Counted from the first letter of the stretch, positions 17,750-26,990 are shown. The stretch is 64,000 nt of DNA from Peristeroidobacter agariperforans (GCF_004138335.1 NZ_RYFW01000003.1:496001-560000); one strand, 5' to 3'. The notes: generated by a model from the sequence alone, not told the origin. Program-made: numbers and translations.

Positions 17750-19237
17750 ATGCATTTCGTGATCGTCGGCGGCGGCTCGGCCGGTTGGATGGCCGCCGCC
17801 GCGCTCGCGCACGCGCTCAAGGGCGCACATCCGATCAGCCTGGTCGAGTCGGAGGAGATCGGCACGGTCGGCGTCGGTGAGGCGACGATTCCGCCGCTGC
17901 AGTTCTTCAACAAGGTGTTGGGGATCAATGAACGTGAGTTCGTGCGCGCCACGCAGGCCACTTTCAAGCTGGGCATTCAGTTCCGGAACTGGGGCGACGC
18001 CGGCCAGCGCTACTTTCACCAGTTCGGCGAGTTCGGCGCGAACATCGATGGTATTTCGTTTCATCAGTTCTGGTTGCGGCTGAACGCTCACGGACATCCG
18101 CATCCGCTCAGTGACTACGCGCCGGCGGCGATCGCGGCGGCGCAGGAACGGTTCCTGCCGCCGTTCCCCACGATGTCGAAGGACATTCCGCAACTGGCGT
18201 ATGCCTATCACTTCGATGCCGGGCTCTACGCTCGCTATCTGCGGAGCTACGCGGAACAGCGGGGCGTCGAGCGTCATGAAGGGCGCATCGTGCACGTCGA
18301 CCGTGACGGTGAGCGGGGATCTATCAAGGGATTGCGGCTCCAGGACGACCGCACCGTCACCGGCGATTTCTTTCTCGATTGTTCCGGCTTTCAAGGACTG
18401 CTGATCGAGCGGACGCTGGGTACGGGCTTCGAAGACTGGTCGCACTGGCTGCCGTGCAATCGCGCGCTCGCCGTGCCTTGCGAGAGAAACAATGAAGACT
18501 TCGCGCCGTACACGCGCTCGACGGCGCATCACGCCGGCTGGCAGTGGCGCATTCCACTTCAGCATCGAACCGGCAACGGGCACGTCTACTGTTCGAACTA
18601 CATCAACGACGATGAGGCCGCGCGCATCCTGCTCGACAACCTGGATGCCAAGCCTCTGGCCGAGCCGCGGTTACTGCGTTTCACTACTGGACGACGCAAG
18701 AAATTCTGGAATGGCAACTGCGTGGCGTTGGGATTGGCGGGCGGTTTCATGGAGCCGCTCGAATCGACCAGCCTGCACCTCGTGCAGGCGGCGGTGTTTC
18801 GGTTCCTGTCGTTGATACCGCTGTCCGTATCAGTCGATCCTGCCGCGGAGGAGGAGTTCAATCGTCTCAGCATCGTGGAGTACGAGCAGATCCGCGACTT
18901 CATCCTCCTGCACTACGTGGCCAATCGTCGCGACGAGCCGTTCTGGCGCGACTGCCAGCACATGTCGATTCCGGACTCTCTGGCGCACCGGCTGGAGCTG
19001 TTTCGTTCGCGAGGCAAGGTCGCCCGGCATGACGGGCAGCTGTTCGCGGACGCCAGCTGGGTCGCCGTCATGTTGGGACAAAGCGTTCAGCCGCAACGGT
19101 GGGATCCGCTGGCCGACATCATCCCGCTCGCCGAGTTGCAACAGAAAGCAGAAGGGTTACGAAGTAAACTACACGCCGCCGTTGCACGTATGCCGAGCCA
19201 TCAGCAGTTCATCGAGAGCAACTGCAAGGCCGCCTGA
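17750..19237 (+). CDS. Tryptophan-halogenase-family flavoprotein
   Basis: 495 residues. An N-terminal FAD-binding GGGSAGWMAA motif, a conserved Lys in TFKLGIQFRNW (about K73) and the halogenase signature WQWRIP (about 264-269) are all present. FMEPLESTSLHLVQ carries the usual Glu region. The family uses FADH2, O2 and halide to make HOCl, which is relayed to the conserved Lys. The start overlaps the TBDR stop region with only one intervening base, so co-translation is likely. Such proteins recur beside Caulobacter-type TBDRs in glycan loci, where no substrate is established. No flavin reductase gene is adjacent. Family membership is firm; real halogenation is unproven. Confidence 0.9.
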   Translation: MHFVIVGGGSAGWMAAAALAHALKGAHPISLVESEEIGTVGVGEATIPPLQFFNKVLGINEREFVRATQATFKLGIQFRNWGDAGQRYFHQFGEFGANIDGISFHQFWLRLNAHGHPHPLSDYAPAAIAAAQERFLPPFPTMSKDIPQLAYAYHFDAGLYARYLRSYAEQRGVERHEGRIVHVDRDGERGSIKGLRLQDDRTVTGDFFLDCSGFQGLLIERTLGTGFEDWSHWLPCNRALAVPCERNNEDFAPYTRSTAHHAGWQWRIPLQHRTGNGHVYCSNYINDDEAARILLDNLDAKPLAEPRLLRFTTGRRKKFWNGNCVALGLAGGFMEPLESTSLHLVQAAVFRFLSLIPLSVSVDPAAEEEFNRLSIVEYEQIRDFILLHYVANRRDEPFWRDCQHMSIPDSLAHRLELFRSRGKVARHDGQLFADASWVAVMLGQSVQPQRWDPLADIIPLAELQQKAEGLRSKLHAAVARMPSHQQFIESNCKAA

Positions 19238-19267
19238 TCCGAATTTGCCTATCGAGAGACCAATCGC

Positions 19268-21589
19268 ATGATTCCAATGAATCGCGCGGCGCTGACCGCG
19301 CTGGCGTTGATGTGTTCGAGCGTCGTTTCGGCCGAGCCCCTGGGGCTGCTCGATCGCAACGGCAGTTTTGTCGCGATCGAGCCCTATGCGCCGAATGTCG
19401 TGCGGGTCACGCTGAGCCTGGAGAAAGAGCGGGCGGTCGCGCCGCCAGGCTATGGGTTCGTTGCCAATCCGGATGCTCAGGGTTGGAAGCACGCGGTCGC
19501 AGCGTCGGGCGATGTTTACTCATCGCCGGTGCTGTCCCTGGAAGTGAAAGCTCAGCCGCACCCCGGGCCGCCGAATCAGATGCAACGCTACTTCGCTCCA
19601 TCGCTGCCGCCCGTTTCGCTCACAGTGCGCAAGCCGAGCGGCGAGACCATCGTTGAGATGAGTGGCTGGGAGCTGTCGCCGCACACCGTGAACGGCGAGA
19701 AAACATTTCGCGTCGGTGCGAGCTTTCCCGCGCCCCCCGATGAGCACTACTATGGCCTGGGTCAGAACCAGGAAGGCATTCTCGACCACCGCGGTCGCAC
19801 GATCGATTGCAAACACAACTACGATGCGCCGGCCGGCGAGACGGTCTGCGTGCCGTTCCTGGTGACGAACAAGGGCTACGGCATACTCTGGGACAATCCT
19901 TCGAGCACCGTGATCTCGCCTGGATTGCAGGGGCGCACCAGCTGGCAGTCCAGAGTGGGTGAGCGCGTCTCCTATTTCGTGATCGCGGGCGAGACGGCGG
20001 ATGAGATCTATGCCGGTTATCGCAGGCTGACGGGCGTCACGCCGCTGCCGCCGAAAGCGGCGTTCGGTTATATCCAGAGCAAAGCGCGTTACGAGAATCA
20101 GCAGCAAGTGCTCGACGTGGCCGCCGGTTATCGCAAGCGCGGCTATCCGCTCGACATCATGGTCGTCGACTGGTTCTACTGGACTCGCATGGGCCAGCTC
20201 GACATCAATCCGGTCGATTTTCCCTCGCCGGCGGCGATGAACAAGACGCTCAACGAACAAGGCGTGCGCTCGATGATCAGCGTCTGGCCGCGCTTCGAGC
20301 TCGAGTCGCGCTACTTCGATCTGTTGGCGTCGAAAGGCTATTTGTTGAAACATGCGGACGGCCGGCCGGTCGATGGCCTGCCGGTGCGCAACGATCGCGC
20401 CGGCGCCTTGCTCGACAGCACCAATCCCGAGGCGCGCGAGTGGTTCTGGAGCAAGATCCGGGACAACATCGCCTCGCAGGGATTCGATTGGTTCTGGCTG
20501 GATGAGACCGAGCCCGACCTGGTGCCCGACGGCTACTTCTACAGCATCGGGTCGGGGGATCGGTATCACAATCTGTATCCGCTGGTTCATACGCAAGGCG
20601 TCGCTGAAGGCTCGCGGCGAGATCGCCCGAACAAGCGCAACTTGATCCTGGCGCGCGCGGCGTACATCGGGGCGCAACGCTACGGAAATTTGTTCTGGTC
20701 GTCCGATATCCACCCGACCTGGGAAGCCTTGCAGCAGCAGGTGACGACGGGCTTGAACTTCACCGCGACCGGACTCGCCTATTGGGGAAACGATATCGGC
20801 GGGTGGCAGTGGCACACGCCGCATCACCGCTCCGGGCAGAAGCCACTGGTCGACCCGTCTGACGCGCGCAACGTCGTTGGCAACTACGACGACTATCCAG
20901 AGCTGGCGGTGCGTTGGTATCAATACGGAACATTCCTGCCCACCATGCGCGCTCACGGCCTGCGCAAAGAAGCTGAGGTCTGGTCTTATGGCAAGGAGGC
21001 CGAAGCCATCATCAGCCGGTATTTGAAGCTGCGCTACACGCTGATGCCTTACCTGTATTCGCTCGGCAAGCGAACCTACGACACGGGTGCGCCGTTCATG
21101 CGCGCACTGTTCATGGATTTCCCCAACGATCCGAAGGTCTTCAACATCGGCGATCAATATATGTTCGGCCCCGCGTTCCTGGTGGCGCCCGTGACCGAGC
21201 AGGGCAAACAGAGCCGCGAGGTGTACCTGCCTGCGGGTAGCGATTGGTACAACTACTGGACCAACGAGAAGTTGACGGGTGGGCAGACGGTGACGGTCGC
21301 TGCACCCGTCGATGTGATTCCGCTGTTCGTGCGCGCCGGCTCCATCGTTCCGATGGGCGTCGATATTCCGAGTACGGCGACCGCGCAGGCGCTCAAGGAG
21401 ATTCGTGTCTATCCCGGCAAGGACGCCGAGTTCACGCTCTATGACGACGATGGCGTGTCATACGAATATGAGAAAGGCGTCGGACGGACGACACGATTGA
21501 AGTGGGATAACCAAGCGGGGCAACTCTCTGCTGCGGGTGACAAAGCAATCAGTCGTTCGATTCGAGACCTGACACGGATCGTTCGCTGA
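19268..21589 (+). CDS. GH31-family alpha-glycosidase (alpha-xylosidase or alpha-glucosidase)
   Basis: 773 residues. A signal peptide ends near VVSAEP, then an N-terminal beta-sandwich and a GH31 barrel. The nucleophile lies in WFWLDETEPD (Asp about 412) and the acid/base in FWSSDIHPTWE (Asp about 480). YYGLGQNQEG, MVVDWFYW, GIDIGGW-like GNDIGGWQW and the C-terminal sheet (VFVRAGSIVP-like LFVRAGSIVPMG, YDDDGVSYEYEKG) complete the family. GH31 enzymes remove alpha-linked xylose or glucose. With GH5, GH43 and a glycan TBDR, a xyloglucan side-chain alpha-xylosidase is an attractive but unproven role. ATG 19277 is an alternative start. Confidence 0.9.
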   Translation: MIPMNRAALTALALMCSSVVSAEPLGLLDRNGSFVAIEPYAPNVVRVTLSLEKERAVAPPGYGFVANPDAQGWKHAVAASGDVYSSPVLSLEVKAQPHPGPPNQMQRYFAPSLPPVSLTVRKPSGETIVEMSGWELSPHTVNGEKTFRVGASFPAPPDEHYYGLGQNQEGILDHRGRTIDCKHNYDAPAGETVCVPFLVTNKGYGILWDNPSSTVISPGLQGRTSWQSRVGERVSYFVIAGETADEIYAGYRRLTGVTPLPPKAAFGYIQSKARYENQQQVLDVAAGYRKRGYPLDIMVVDWFYWTRMGQLDINPVDFPSPAAMNKTLNEQGVRSMISVWPRFELESRYFDLLASKGYLLKHADGRPVDGLPVRNDRAGALLDSTNPEAREWFWSKIRDNIASQGFDWFWLDETEPDLVPDGYFYSIGSGDRYHNLYPLVHTQGVAEGSRRDRPNKRNLILARAAYIGAQRYGNLFWSSDIHPTWEALQQQVTTGLNFTATGLAYWGNDIGGWQWHTPHHRSGQKPLVDPSDARNVVGNYDDYPELAVRWYQYGTFLPTMRAHGLRKEAEVWSYGKEAEAIISRYLKLRYTLMPYLYSLGKRTYDTGAPFMRALFMDFPNDPKVFNIGDQYMFGPAFLVAPVTEQGKQSREVYLPAGSDWYNYWTNEKLTGGQTVTVAAPVDVIPLFVRAGSIVPMGVDIPSTATAQALKEIRVYPGKDAEFTLYDDDGVSYEYEKGVGRTTRLKWDNQAGQLSAAGDKAISRSIRDLTRIVR

Positions 21590-21661
21590 GCCGCGCTCAA
21601 AACAAACAACTGGAACGCCGGGCGGCTGCGTTGCCTGTCGCGACACGCCATTCAACAACTC

Positions 21662-21693
21662 CAACGAATCGCATGTTGCCATGCGATTCGTTG
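21662..21693. repeat. Strong hairpin after the GH31 gene (first of a tandem pair)
   Basis: A 14-bp perfect stem (CAACGAATCGCATG / CATGCGATTCGTTG) closes on the 4-nt loop TTGC, about 70 nt past the GH31 stop. No T-run follows, but a second hairpin begins at its last base. It could stop or stabilise the operon transcript. The rest of 21590-21882 holds no gene I can support. Confidence 0.6.
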
Positions 21694-21715
21694 TTGATCG
21701 CGCAGCGCGATCAAC
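21693..21715. repeat. Second hairpin of the tandem pair
   Basis: A 10-bp perfect stem (GTTGATCGCG / CGCGATCAAC) with the 3-nt loop CAG. It shares its first base with the preceding hairpin, so the two would compete for one position or stack end to end. Confidence 0.55.
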
Positions 21716-21882
21716 TGTGCTCGTGCAAGTCTCACCGACACGCGTTTGACCCTGCCAGAATAGATAGAACGAGCAGTGGTCATGCGCCGAGAGTGCGCTA
21801 TGCTGCCCACTCGCCACGCGCAAGCGCAGAAGCGCAATCTCACATCGACGACGACCGCATGGAGGCGTGGGGAGCAACAACA

Positions 21883-23529
21883 GTGAACGACCGAGGTGCG
21901 CCGACCCTGGAGACCGCGCAGCTTACGGCGCCCGAGACTGGGCTGGGCAAGTTGCGAAGTGTGGTCGGGGAAGTGTGGCTTGCGCTCGGTGGCGGCGCCT
22001 TCGGTCGACGCGTTCTGTGGGGCGCCACTGCCGTGCTCGCCTTGATGATCATAGCCGGCGCGATCGCCTACCTCGTCGGCTCGGATCGTCGCGACATCAA
22101 GGAAATGCTCGACGACGGGCAATATGCAGAGAGCGCCGCGGCCGCCAATCGTTATCTCGAACAAAAGCCCGACGACGCGGAAGCCAGCGCCTGGGCGGAA
22201 GAAGCGCTGACCAAGGCCATCGTGCCGACATGGTTGGGCCTTATCGAGAACGCTCGTTACGCCGAGGCGGCTCGCTTCCTGGCAGCGCAGCGCGAAGCGC
22301 ACCCGTTCATTCCTCGTGCGGTGCAAATGATCGACACGCTCGCCTGGGCCGGGAGAATGGAGTCGCACATTGCGTCTCGCGGCGGTACCGCCGGTCCCCT
22401 GGTCATGTTCCGAGACGAAGAGCCGATACGCTCATTGGTAGAAGAGTGGAGTGCGGACAGTTTCCGGCATCAGTTGATCGTGGATCAGATCGCGAGCCGC
22501 GCTCCGCAGTTCGAACCATTCCACTCGCGGATCTTCAGCAGCCTGACGAGTCTGCGCAGCGACAACGCGCTATATCTGGAGGCCATCGATAAATTGAAGG
22601 CGGCGATTCAGTTGGCCTTGAACCGTGGCGAGCGCCAGAGCATCGACAAGTTGGTCAACGAGTTCGCGTCTCGTTATCCGCGTGTGTCTGGCGTCGAGGC
22701 TCTGCGCGAGGACCTGGTGCGCTTCGACAGGCTGAATCAACTCGTTCAACGCAAGGAGCTGTTTCAGCTTGCACAGCTCAATCAATCCGACGAATTCCGC
22801 ACACCGATCTTTGCCGAGTACGTCGATGCATGGCTGGCGAAAACGCTGCCGCCGCCCGACGTCATTGCCAAACATGCCAAAGCGTCCGAGGCGTGGCGTG
22901 CGGGAAATCATGAAGAGGCGATTGCTACTCTGCAGTCTGTACGGGACGCTCCGTGGGGCGGAGTCGCGACGCGCCAGATCGAGCGCTACCAGAAAATCGG
23001 CGCTGAATACGACGCTTTGCTGACGACCAAGGGCAACGATGGGTACTCGGACCGCTTGTTGACGCTGTGGTCCTCGCTGCGCCCGGAAGAGGACAGTCAT
23101 CTGATTCAGGCGCTGGAGCCAGACTTCGTCGCTCACAAAGAACAGCTGTTGCCGCGAATGGATCAATCGTTGGCTCGCGTGCGCACTTATTGGAGCGAGT
23201 ACCAAAGCGACGGAGGCATTCCCGGGGTGATTCGTGTGGAGGAGCGCATCTCGACGCGGTTTTCGGGCCAGGCGAAACGTCTCTCCAGCGCGTACCGGGA
23301 AATCAGCGGCGGCGCGCGCACCTATCAACTCCTGCAGGTCACGCCGCCGCCCGAGTGGCAGTCGCTCCAGCGGGAAGTCGTCGAAGAGGTGCAGCGCCAG
23401 CGACGTTGGCTGCAGGATCTGAACGTCGTGCTGGAGCCGGCGCTGCTGCACGCGAAGCTGGAGCTGCTGCCGGAACTCCCGGAGCAATCGCTATGGGTAC
23501 AGTCCACTAACGATCAAAAAAGGGACTGA
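21883..23529 (+). CDS. Single-pass membrane protein with helical repeats, function unknown
   Basis: About 548 residues from GTG 21883. GTG is chosen because GGGGAG lies about 9 nt upstream; the in-frame ATG 21859 has no RBS. A short cytoplasmic N-terminus precedes one transmembrane helix (VLWGATAVLALMIIAGAIAYLV). About 470 hydrophilic, mostly helical residues follow, with TPR-like pairs such as GQYAESAAAANRYLEQKPDDAEA and ARYAEAARFLAAQREAHP, then coiled-coil-like Glu/Arg-rich stretches. No enzymatic motif is visible. The topology suggests a periplasmic scaffold tethered to the inner membrane. It is alone between hairpins and the convergent AraC gene. Confidence 0.6.
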   Translation: MNDRGAPTLETAQLTAPETGLGKLRSVVGEVWLALGGGAFGRRVLWGATAVLALMIIAGAIAYLVGSDRRDIKEMLDDGQYAESAAAANRYLEQKPDDAEASAWAEEALTKAIVPTWLGLIENARYAEAARFLAAQREAHPFIPRAVQMIDTLAWAGRMESHIASRGGTAGPLVMFRDEEPIRSLVEEWSADSFRHQLIVDQIASRAPQFEPFHSRIFSSLTSLRSDNALYLEAIDKLKAAIQLALNRGERQSIDKLVNEFASRYPRVSGVEALREDLVRFDRLNQLVQRKELFQLAQLNQSDEFRTPIFAEYVDAWLAKTLPPPDVIAKHAKASEAWRAGNHEEAIATLQSVRDAPWGGVATRQIERYQKIGAEYDALLTTKGNDGYSDRLLTLWSSLRPEEDSHLIQALEPDFVAHKEQLLPRMDQSLARVRTYWSEYQSDGGIPGVIRVEERISTRFSGQAKRLSSAYREISGGARTYQLLQVTPPPEWQSLQREVVEEVQRQRRWLQDLNVVLEPALLHAKLELLPELPEQSLWVQSTNDQKRD

Positions 23530-23530
23530 A

Positions 23531-24400
23531 TCATCGCAGTCGCTCACACTGACAGCGCAGTTTTGCCGGCGACCAGTGAGTCGCTCGAATGAAATCGCGC
23601 GTCATGTGACTCTGGTCGGCAAAGCCATTGTCGTGGGCGATGGCAGCTAATGACTCCCGGCTCTCGAGTAACCGGCGGGCCGTGCGCTGTAGCCGGAGCT
23701 CTCGCAAGTATTGTGAAACCGACATGCCCTTGTAGTGCTTGAACGCTCTCGACAGATGCACCGGATGCAGATCCAGATCGGCGGCGATCGCGCGCAGCGA
23801 TTGATGTGCAGGGTCGGCGTGAAGCATGTCGATCGCACGCTGCAGCCACGACGGAGGATCTCGTCGCCCTACGCGGCGTGATTCGTCGGCGTACTCTGCC
23901 ACCAGTTCGTTTACTAACGACTCAGCAACGCTCTGCCATCCGGGCTGCTTTTCGCACAGTTCCTTGAGCAACCGCAAAGCGACGCGAGACATCGGCCGAT
24001 CGTCAAACGCGCGCCGTTGCAAACGAACTCCAGAATCAGCCAGCGCATCGCAATACGCTGGGGCGATATCTACGCAAAGGAATACCGAGCCGTCGGGTCC
24101 GATCTCGTCGCGATGTTCTGCCTGCGCCGGGCGCAGGACCATGGAGAGGGGGCGCGCATCCCAATGTTCCTGTCCAAACCATTCTCGATAGTGGCCGCTG
24201 ATCAGCATCGAGAAGAATGCGTTCGCATGGGCGTGCATGGGCACGGTGCGCGAATTCGTATGAGTCACCGCGCTGACAGTGAAGTCGCCCGAGCGAAGCT
24301 GCAGGCGAGTTGCGCCAAAGAAAGTGCCGGCGGCCATCAGGCCGTCGGGCCGGCCGATGTTGTGTTTTTTCAATACGCGTCCGGCGTCTCGAGGCAGCAT
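23531..24400 (-). CDS. AraC-family transcriptional regulator
   Basis: 289 residues. An N-terminal cupin-like sensor region (MHAHANAFFSMLISGHYREWF) is followed by the C-terminal double helix-turn-helix of the AraC family. It carries SLRAIAADLDLHPVHLSRAF and the second HTH LAAIAHDNGFADQSHMTRDF ending in a short W-P-like tail (THWSPAKLR). The gene is divergent from the cytochrome P460 gene, with only 39 bp between start codons, so control of that gene and itself is the obvious prediction. GGGGATGGGA precedes ATG 24400. The effector is unknown. Confidence 0.9.
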   Translation of the reverse strand: MLPRDAGRVLKKHNIGRPDGLMAAGTFFGATRLQLRSGDFTVSAVTHTNSRTVPMHAHANAFFSMLISGHYREWFGQEHWDARPLSMVLRPAQAEHRDEIGPDGSVFLCVDIAPAYCDALADSGVRLQRRAFDDRPMSRVALRLLKELCEKQPGWQSVAESLVNELVAEYADESRRVGRRDPPSWLQRAIDMLHADPAHQSLRAIAADLDLHPVHLSRAFKHYKGMSVSQYLRELRLQRTARRLLESRESLAAIAHDNGFADQSHMTRDFIRATHWSPAKLRCQCERLR

Positions 24401-24439
24401 GGATCGGTTCCCATCCCCTGGAATTCAAAGGATAGTCCG

Positions 24440-25033
24440 ATGCGCAGATCGATGCATGTCCTGCTGGCGATTTTAGCCATTGGCGCTGCCGTTCCCGTGA
24501 CGATGGCATTGCGGTCGGCGCCAGCCGCGCCGGCGCAGCCAGCCAAGGCAAAACTGGTAGGGGCGAAGTTTTCCGCCGACGGCAAATTACTGCGGCCGGT
24601 GGATTATCGGAGTTGGCGATTCGTGAGCGCTGGTCTAGGGATGAGCTACGGCCCGGCCGCTCAGGCTGCCGCTCTGACCGGCCATGTCATGTTCGACAAT
24701 GTTTTCGTTCAGCCGGAGGCGTACGAAGCATTTCTACGCGACCGCGTTTGGCCCGAGGGCACGATGTTCGTCCTGGAGTTGCGCGGCAGCGAGACGCAGC
24801 GGGCGCCCAACAATAGAGGGTATCTGCAGACGGATCTCCACGGCATCGAAGTGTCCGTGAAAGACTCGGCCCGCTTCAAGAATCGATGGGCCTATTTCGA
24901 TTTCGGCATGGACGCCGCAAGCGCTACGCCGATGCCGGAGTCGGCGTGCTTCGCTTGTCACAAAGCGCACGCCGCGGTCGACATGACGTTTGTTCAGTTC
25001 TATCCGACGTTACAGAAGCGGGCGGCGCACTGA
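24440..25033 (+). CDS. Secreted cytochrome P460-family haem protein
   Basis: 197 residues from ATG 24440 (AAAGGA upstream). A hydrophobic signal (HVLLAILAIGAAVPVTM) targets it to the periplasm. DYRSWRFVSAGLGMSYGP, ETQRAPNNRGYLQTDLHGIEV and the C-terminal CFACHKAHAAVDMTFVQFYP (C170-x-x-C173-H) fit cytochrome P460. That family binds a haem through CxxCH plus a Lys crosslink in the true P460s, which oxidise hydroxylamine to N2O or NO. Many relatives are cytochrome c'-beta and instead bind NO. Which function applies cannot be read here. The divergent AraC gene is the likely regulator. Confidence 0.85.
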   Translation: MRRSMHVLLAILAIGAAVPVTMALRSAPAAPAQPAKAKLVGAKFSADGKLLRPVDYRSWRFVSAGLGMSYGPAAQAAALTGHVMFDNVFVQPEAYEAFLRDRVWPEGTMFVLELRGSETQRAPNNRGYLQTDLHGIEVSVKDSARFKNRWAYFDFGMDAASATPMPESACFACHKAHAAVDMTFVQFYPTLQKRAAH

Positions 25034-25039
25034 TCCCGC

Positions 25040-26839
25040 TCAGCTTTTATCATCTTCAGCCCAGGCGGGCGGGGGCGCCCTGAACGTCATGGGCTGACGG
25101 GTCACGGGATGGCGGAACGTGAGCTCGAACGCGTGCAGACACAGCGGCGGCGCGTCGATGCTCAGAGTCTGGGTTTCGCCCACTTCGCTGCCGGCGAGGT
25201 AAGCCGGATCGCCGCAGACCGGCCAGCCGAGATGGGCGATGTGAATTCGAATTTGATTGGTGCGACCGGTGCGAGGCCGAGCCTCGAGCAGGGCCGTGCC
25301 GTCGTTGAAGCGGCGCAGGACGCGGAAATCGGTATGCGCCGGCAAGCCCGCGACCGGGTCGACGCTGCGCGAGCCAAGCTTTCCGGGTTCTCTGCTGATC
25401 GGCATCTCGCAAGCGAACTCATCCGCTTCGGGATGACCGTTGACACGAACCAGGTAAACCTTCTCGACCTGCATCTGCGCGAACTGATCCTGCACACGCC
25501 CGGCGAAATGGCGAGTGCGAGTCAGCACCTGGATGCCGGTGGTGTTGGCGTCGAGCCGGTGCGCAGGCCGCAGCTTCTGCGGCGAGTAGACGTCGAAGAG
25601 CAGCCATTGCAGCGTATTGCGATAGAAGCGGCCGCCGGAGTGAACAGGCAGCGGTGCGGGCTTGTTCACGACGACGATCGCTTCGTCCTCATGAAGAATG
25701 CGCACATCCATATTCACCGCCGGCTCGATGACGGCGGGCAGCCGGTGTAGATAGCGCTCTCCGGACTTCACTCGATGCGTAGCAGCGACGGGCTCATGAT
25801 CCGCCGTGAGCACCAAGCCGTCCGCACACTTCTGTTCCCAGACGTCGATCGGAATGTGCCGTACGACTCGGTGCAGCGCCTCGACAATCGTCTGGCCATC
25901 GCAATCCACCGGCACGTTCACCGGTTTGAAGTGGTCGTAGGGCTGGCTGCCGGGCAGGGGCTGCGTGAGCTTGCGAATGGCTTCGTGGCGCCGCTCGATG
26001 TTCGATGTCATCTGCTCGGCCGGGGTCTTGTAGCAGTACTGGCAGGACTTGCCCGGCACATAATGAGGATGGGCCTGCTCGGCCGGCGTGAGCGGCGACT
26101 GGCAATGGAAACATTGCGTCGAATGGGTCTCGCCCAGTTTCGGATCGAGGCCGACCCGCTGATCGAACACGAAACACTCGCCGTCGTAATGTTCGCCGCC
26201 GACCTCCTCGAAATATTTCAGGATGCCGCCATCGAGCTGCAGGATGTGCTTAAAGCCGGCTTGTTCCATGTACGGCCCCGCCTTCTCGCAGCGGATGCCG
26301 CCGGTGCAGAACATCACCACCGTCTGCTCTTTGAGCTCCTCGGGCAGCTTGGCGACGGCTTCGGGGAAATCGCGGAAGTGGTCGATGCCGATGGGCAGCG
26401 CGTTCTTGAACGTGCCCAGCTTGATCTCGTAATCGTTGCGCGTATCGAGCAGCGTGAGTGGGCGGCCTTCGTCCAGCCACTGCTTCAACTGCGCGGCAGC
26501 GAGCTTTGGCGACGTGCGCTGCGCCGGATCGATGCCGGGCACACCGAAGGCGATGATCTCCTGCTTGATCCGCACCAGCATGCGATTGAACGGCTGGTGA
26601 TCGGTACGGCTGATTTTCGGCTGCAGATCCGCCAGCCCCGGCCAACTGCGCAACTCGGCCAGCAGCCTGTCGATCTGCGGCCCGACGCCGGCCACGAACA
26701 GGTTGATGCCTTCGGGGCTGAGCAGAATGCTGCCTTTGAGATCCGCCTCTTTGCACAGGTCCTGCAAGCGCGTGCGCAGGCCCTTCAAGCCTGCGAGCGG
26801 CAGGAACTTGTAGGCGGCGATGTTGACGACGGGTTCCAT
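25040..26839 (-). CDS. Fusion of TrhO-type tRNA uridine hydroxylase and RluA-family pseudouridine synthase
   Basis: 599 residues from ATG 26839; the frame is open further upstream but lacks family sequence. Residues 1-275 match TrhO/YceA. They include an N-terminal acylphosphatase-like part (KGSILLSPEGINLFVAG) and a rhodanese domain with LLDTRNDYEIKLGTF and catalytic VMFCTGGIRCEKAG (C178, C184). Two CxxC pairs (C243/C246, C266/C269) follow. TrhO makes 5-hydroxyuridine at tRNA position 34. Residues about 305-375 resemble an RNA-binding S4-like segment, and about 378-590 are an RluA-type synthase with PAHRLDANTTGIQVLTR (catalytic Asp430) and RTGRTNQIRIHIAHLGWP. Both catalytic centres look intact. 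The joined architecture is unusual. Confidence 0.88.
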   Translation of the reverse strand: MEPVVNIAAYKFLPLAGLKGLRTRLQDLCKEADLKGSILLSPEGINLFVAGVGPQIDRLLAELRSWPGLADLQPKISRTDHQPFNRMLVRIKQEIIAFGVPGIDPAQRTSPKLAAAQLKQWLDEGRPLTLLDTRNDYEIKLGTFKNALPIGIDHFRDFPEAVAKLPEELKEQTVVMFCTGGIRCEKAGPYMEQAGFKHILQLDGGILKYFEEVGGEHYDGECFVFDQRVGLDPKLGETHSTQCFHCQSPLTPAEQAHPHYVPGKSCQYCYKTPAEQMTSNIERRHEAIRKLTQPLPGSQPYDHFKPVNVPVDCDGQTIVEALHRVVRHIPIDVWEQKCADGLVLTADHEPVAATHRVKSGERYLHRLPAVIEPAVNMDVRILHEDEAIVVVNKPAPLPVHSGGRFYRNTLQWLLFDVYSPQKLRPAHRLDANTTGIQVLTRTRHFAGRVQDQFAQMQVEKVYLVRVNGHPEADEFACEMPISREPGKLGSRSVDPVAGLPAHTDFRVLRRFNDGTALLEARPRTGRTNQIRIHIAHLGWPVCGDPAYLAGSEVGETQTLSIDAPPLCLHAFELTFRHPVTRQPMTFRAPPPAWAEDDKS

Positions 26840-26990
26840 GGAGGCCGCGCATCTTATAGAGGGGGCTGGGATGCCGCAAACCCTGGCGAGCCGACCGCTA
26901 GAGCCGCGTCCCGCTTGCTTTTTCCGCTTGCGGGGATCCTGGCTCGGCCTACGAGAATTCAATGGGTACCCGCGACGATGGAGGATCCTG

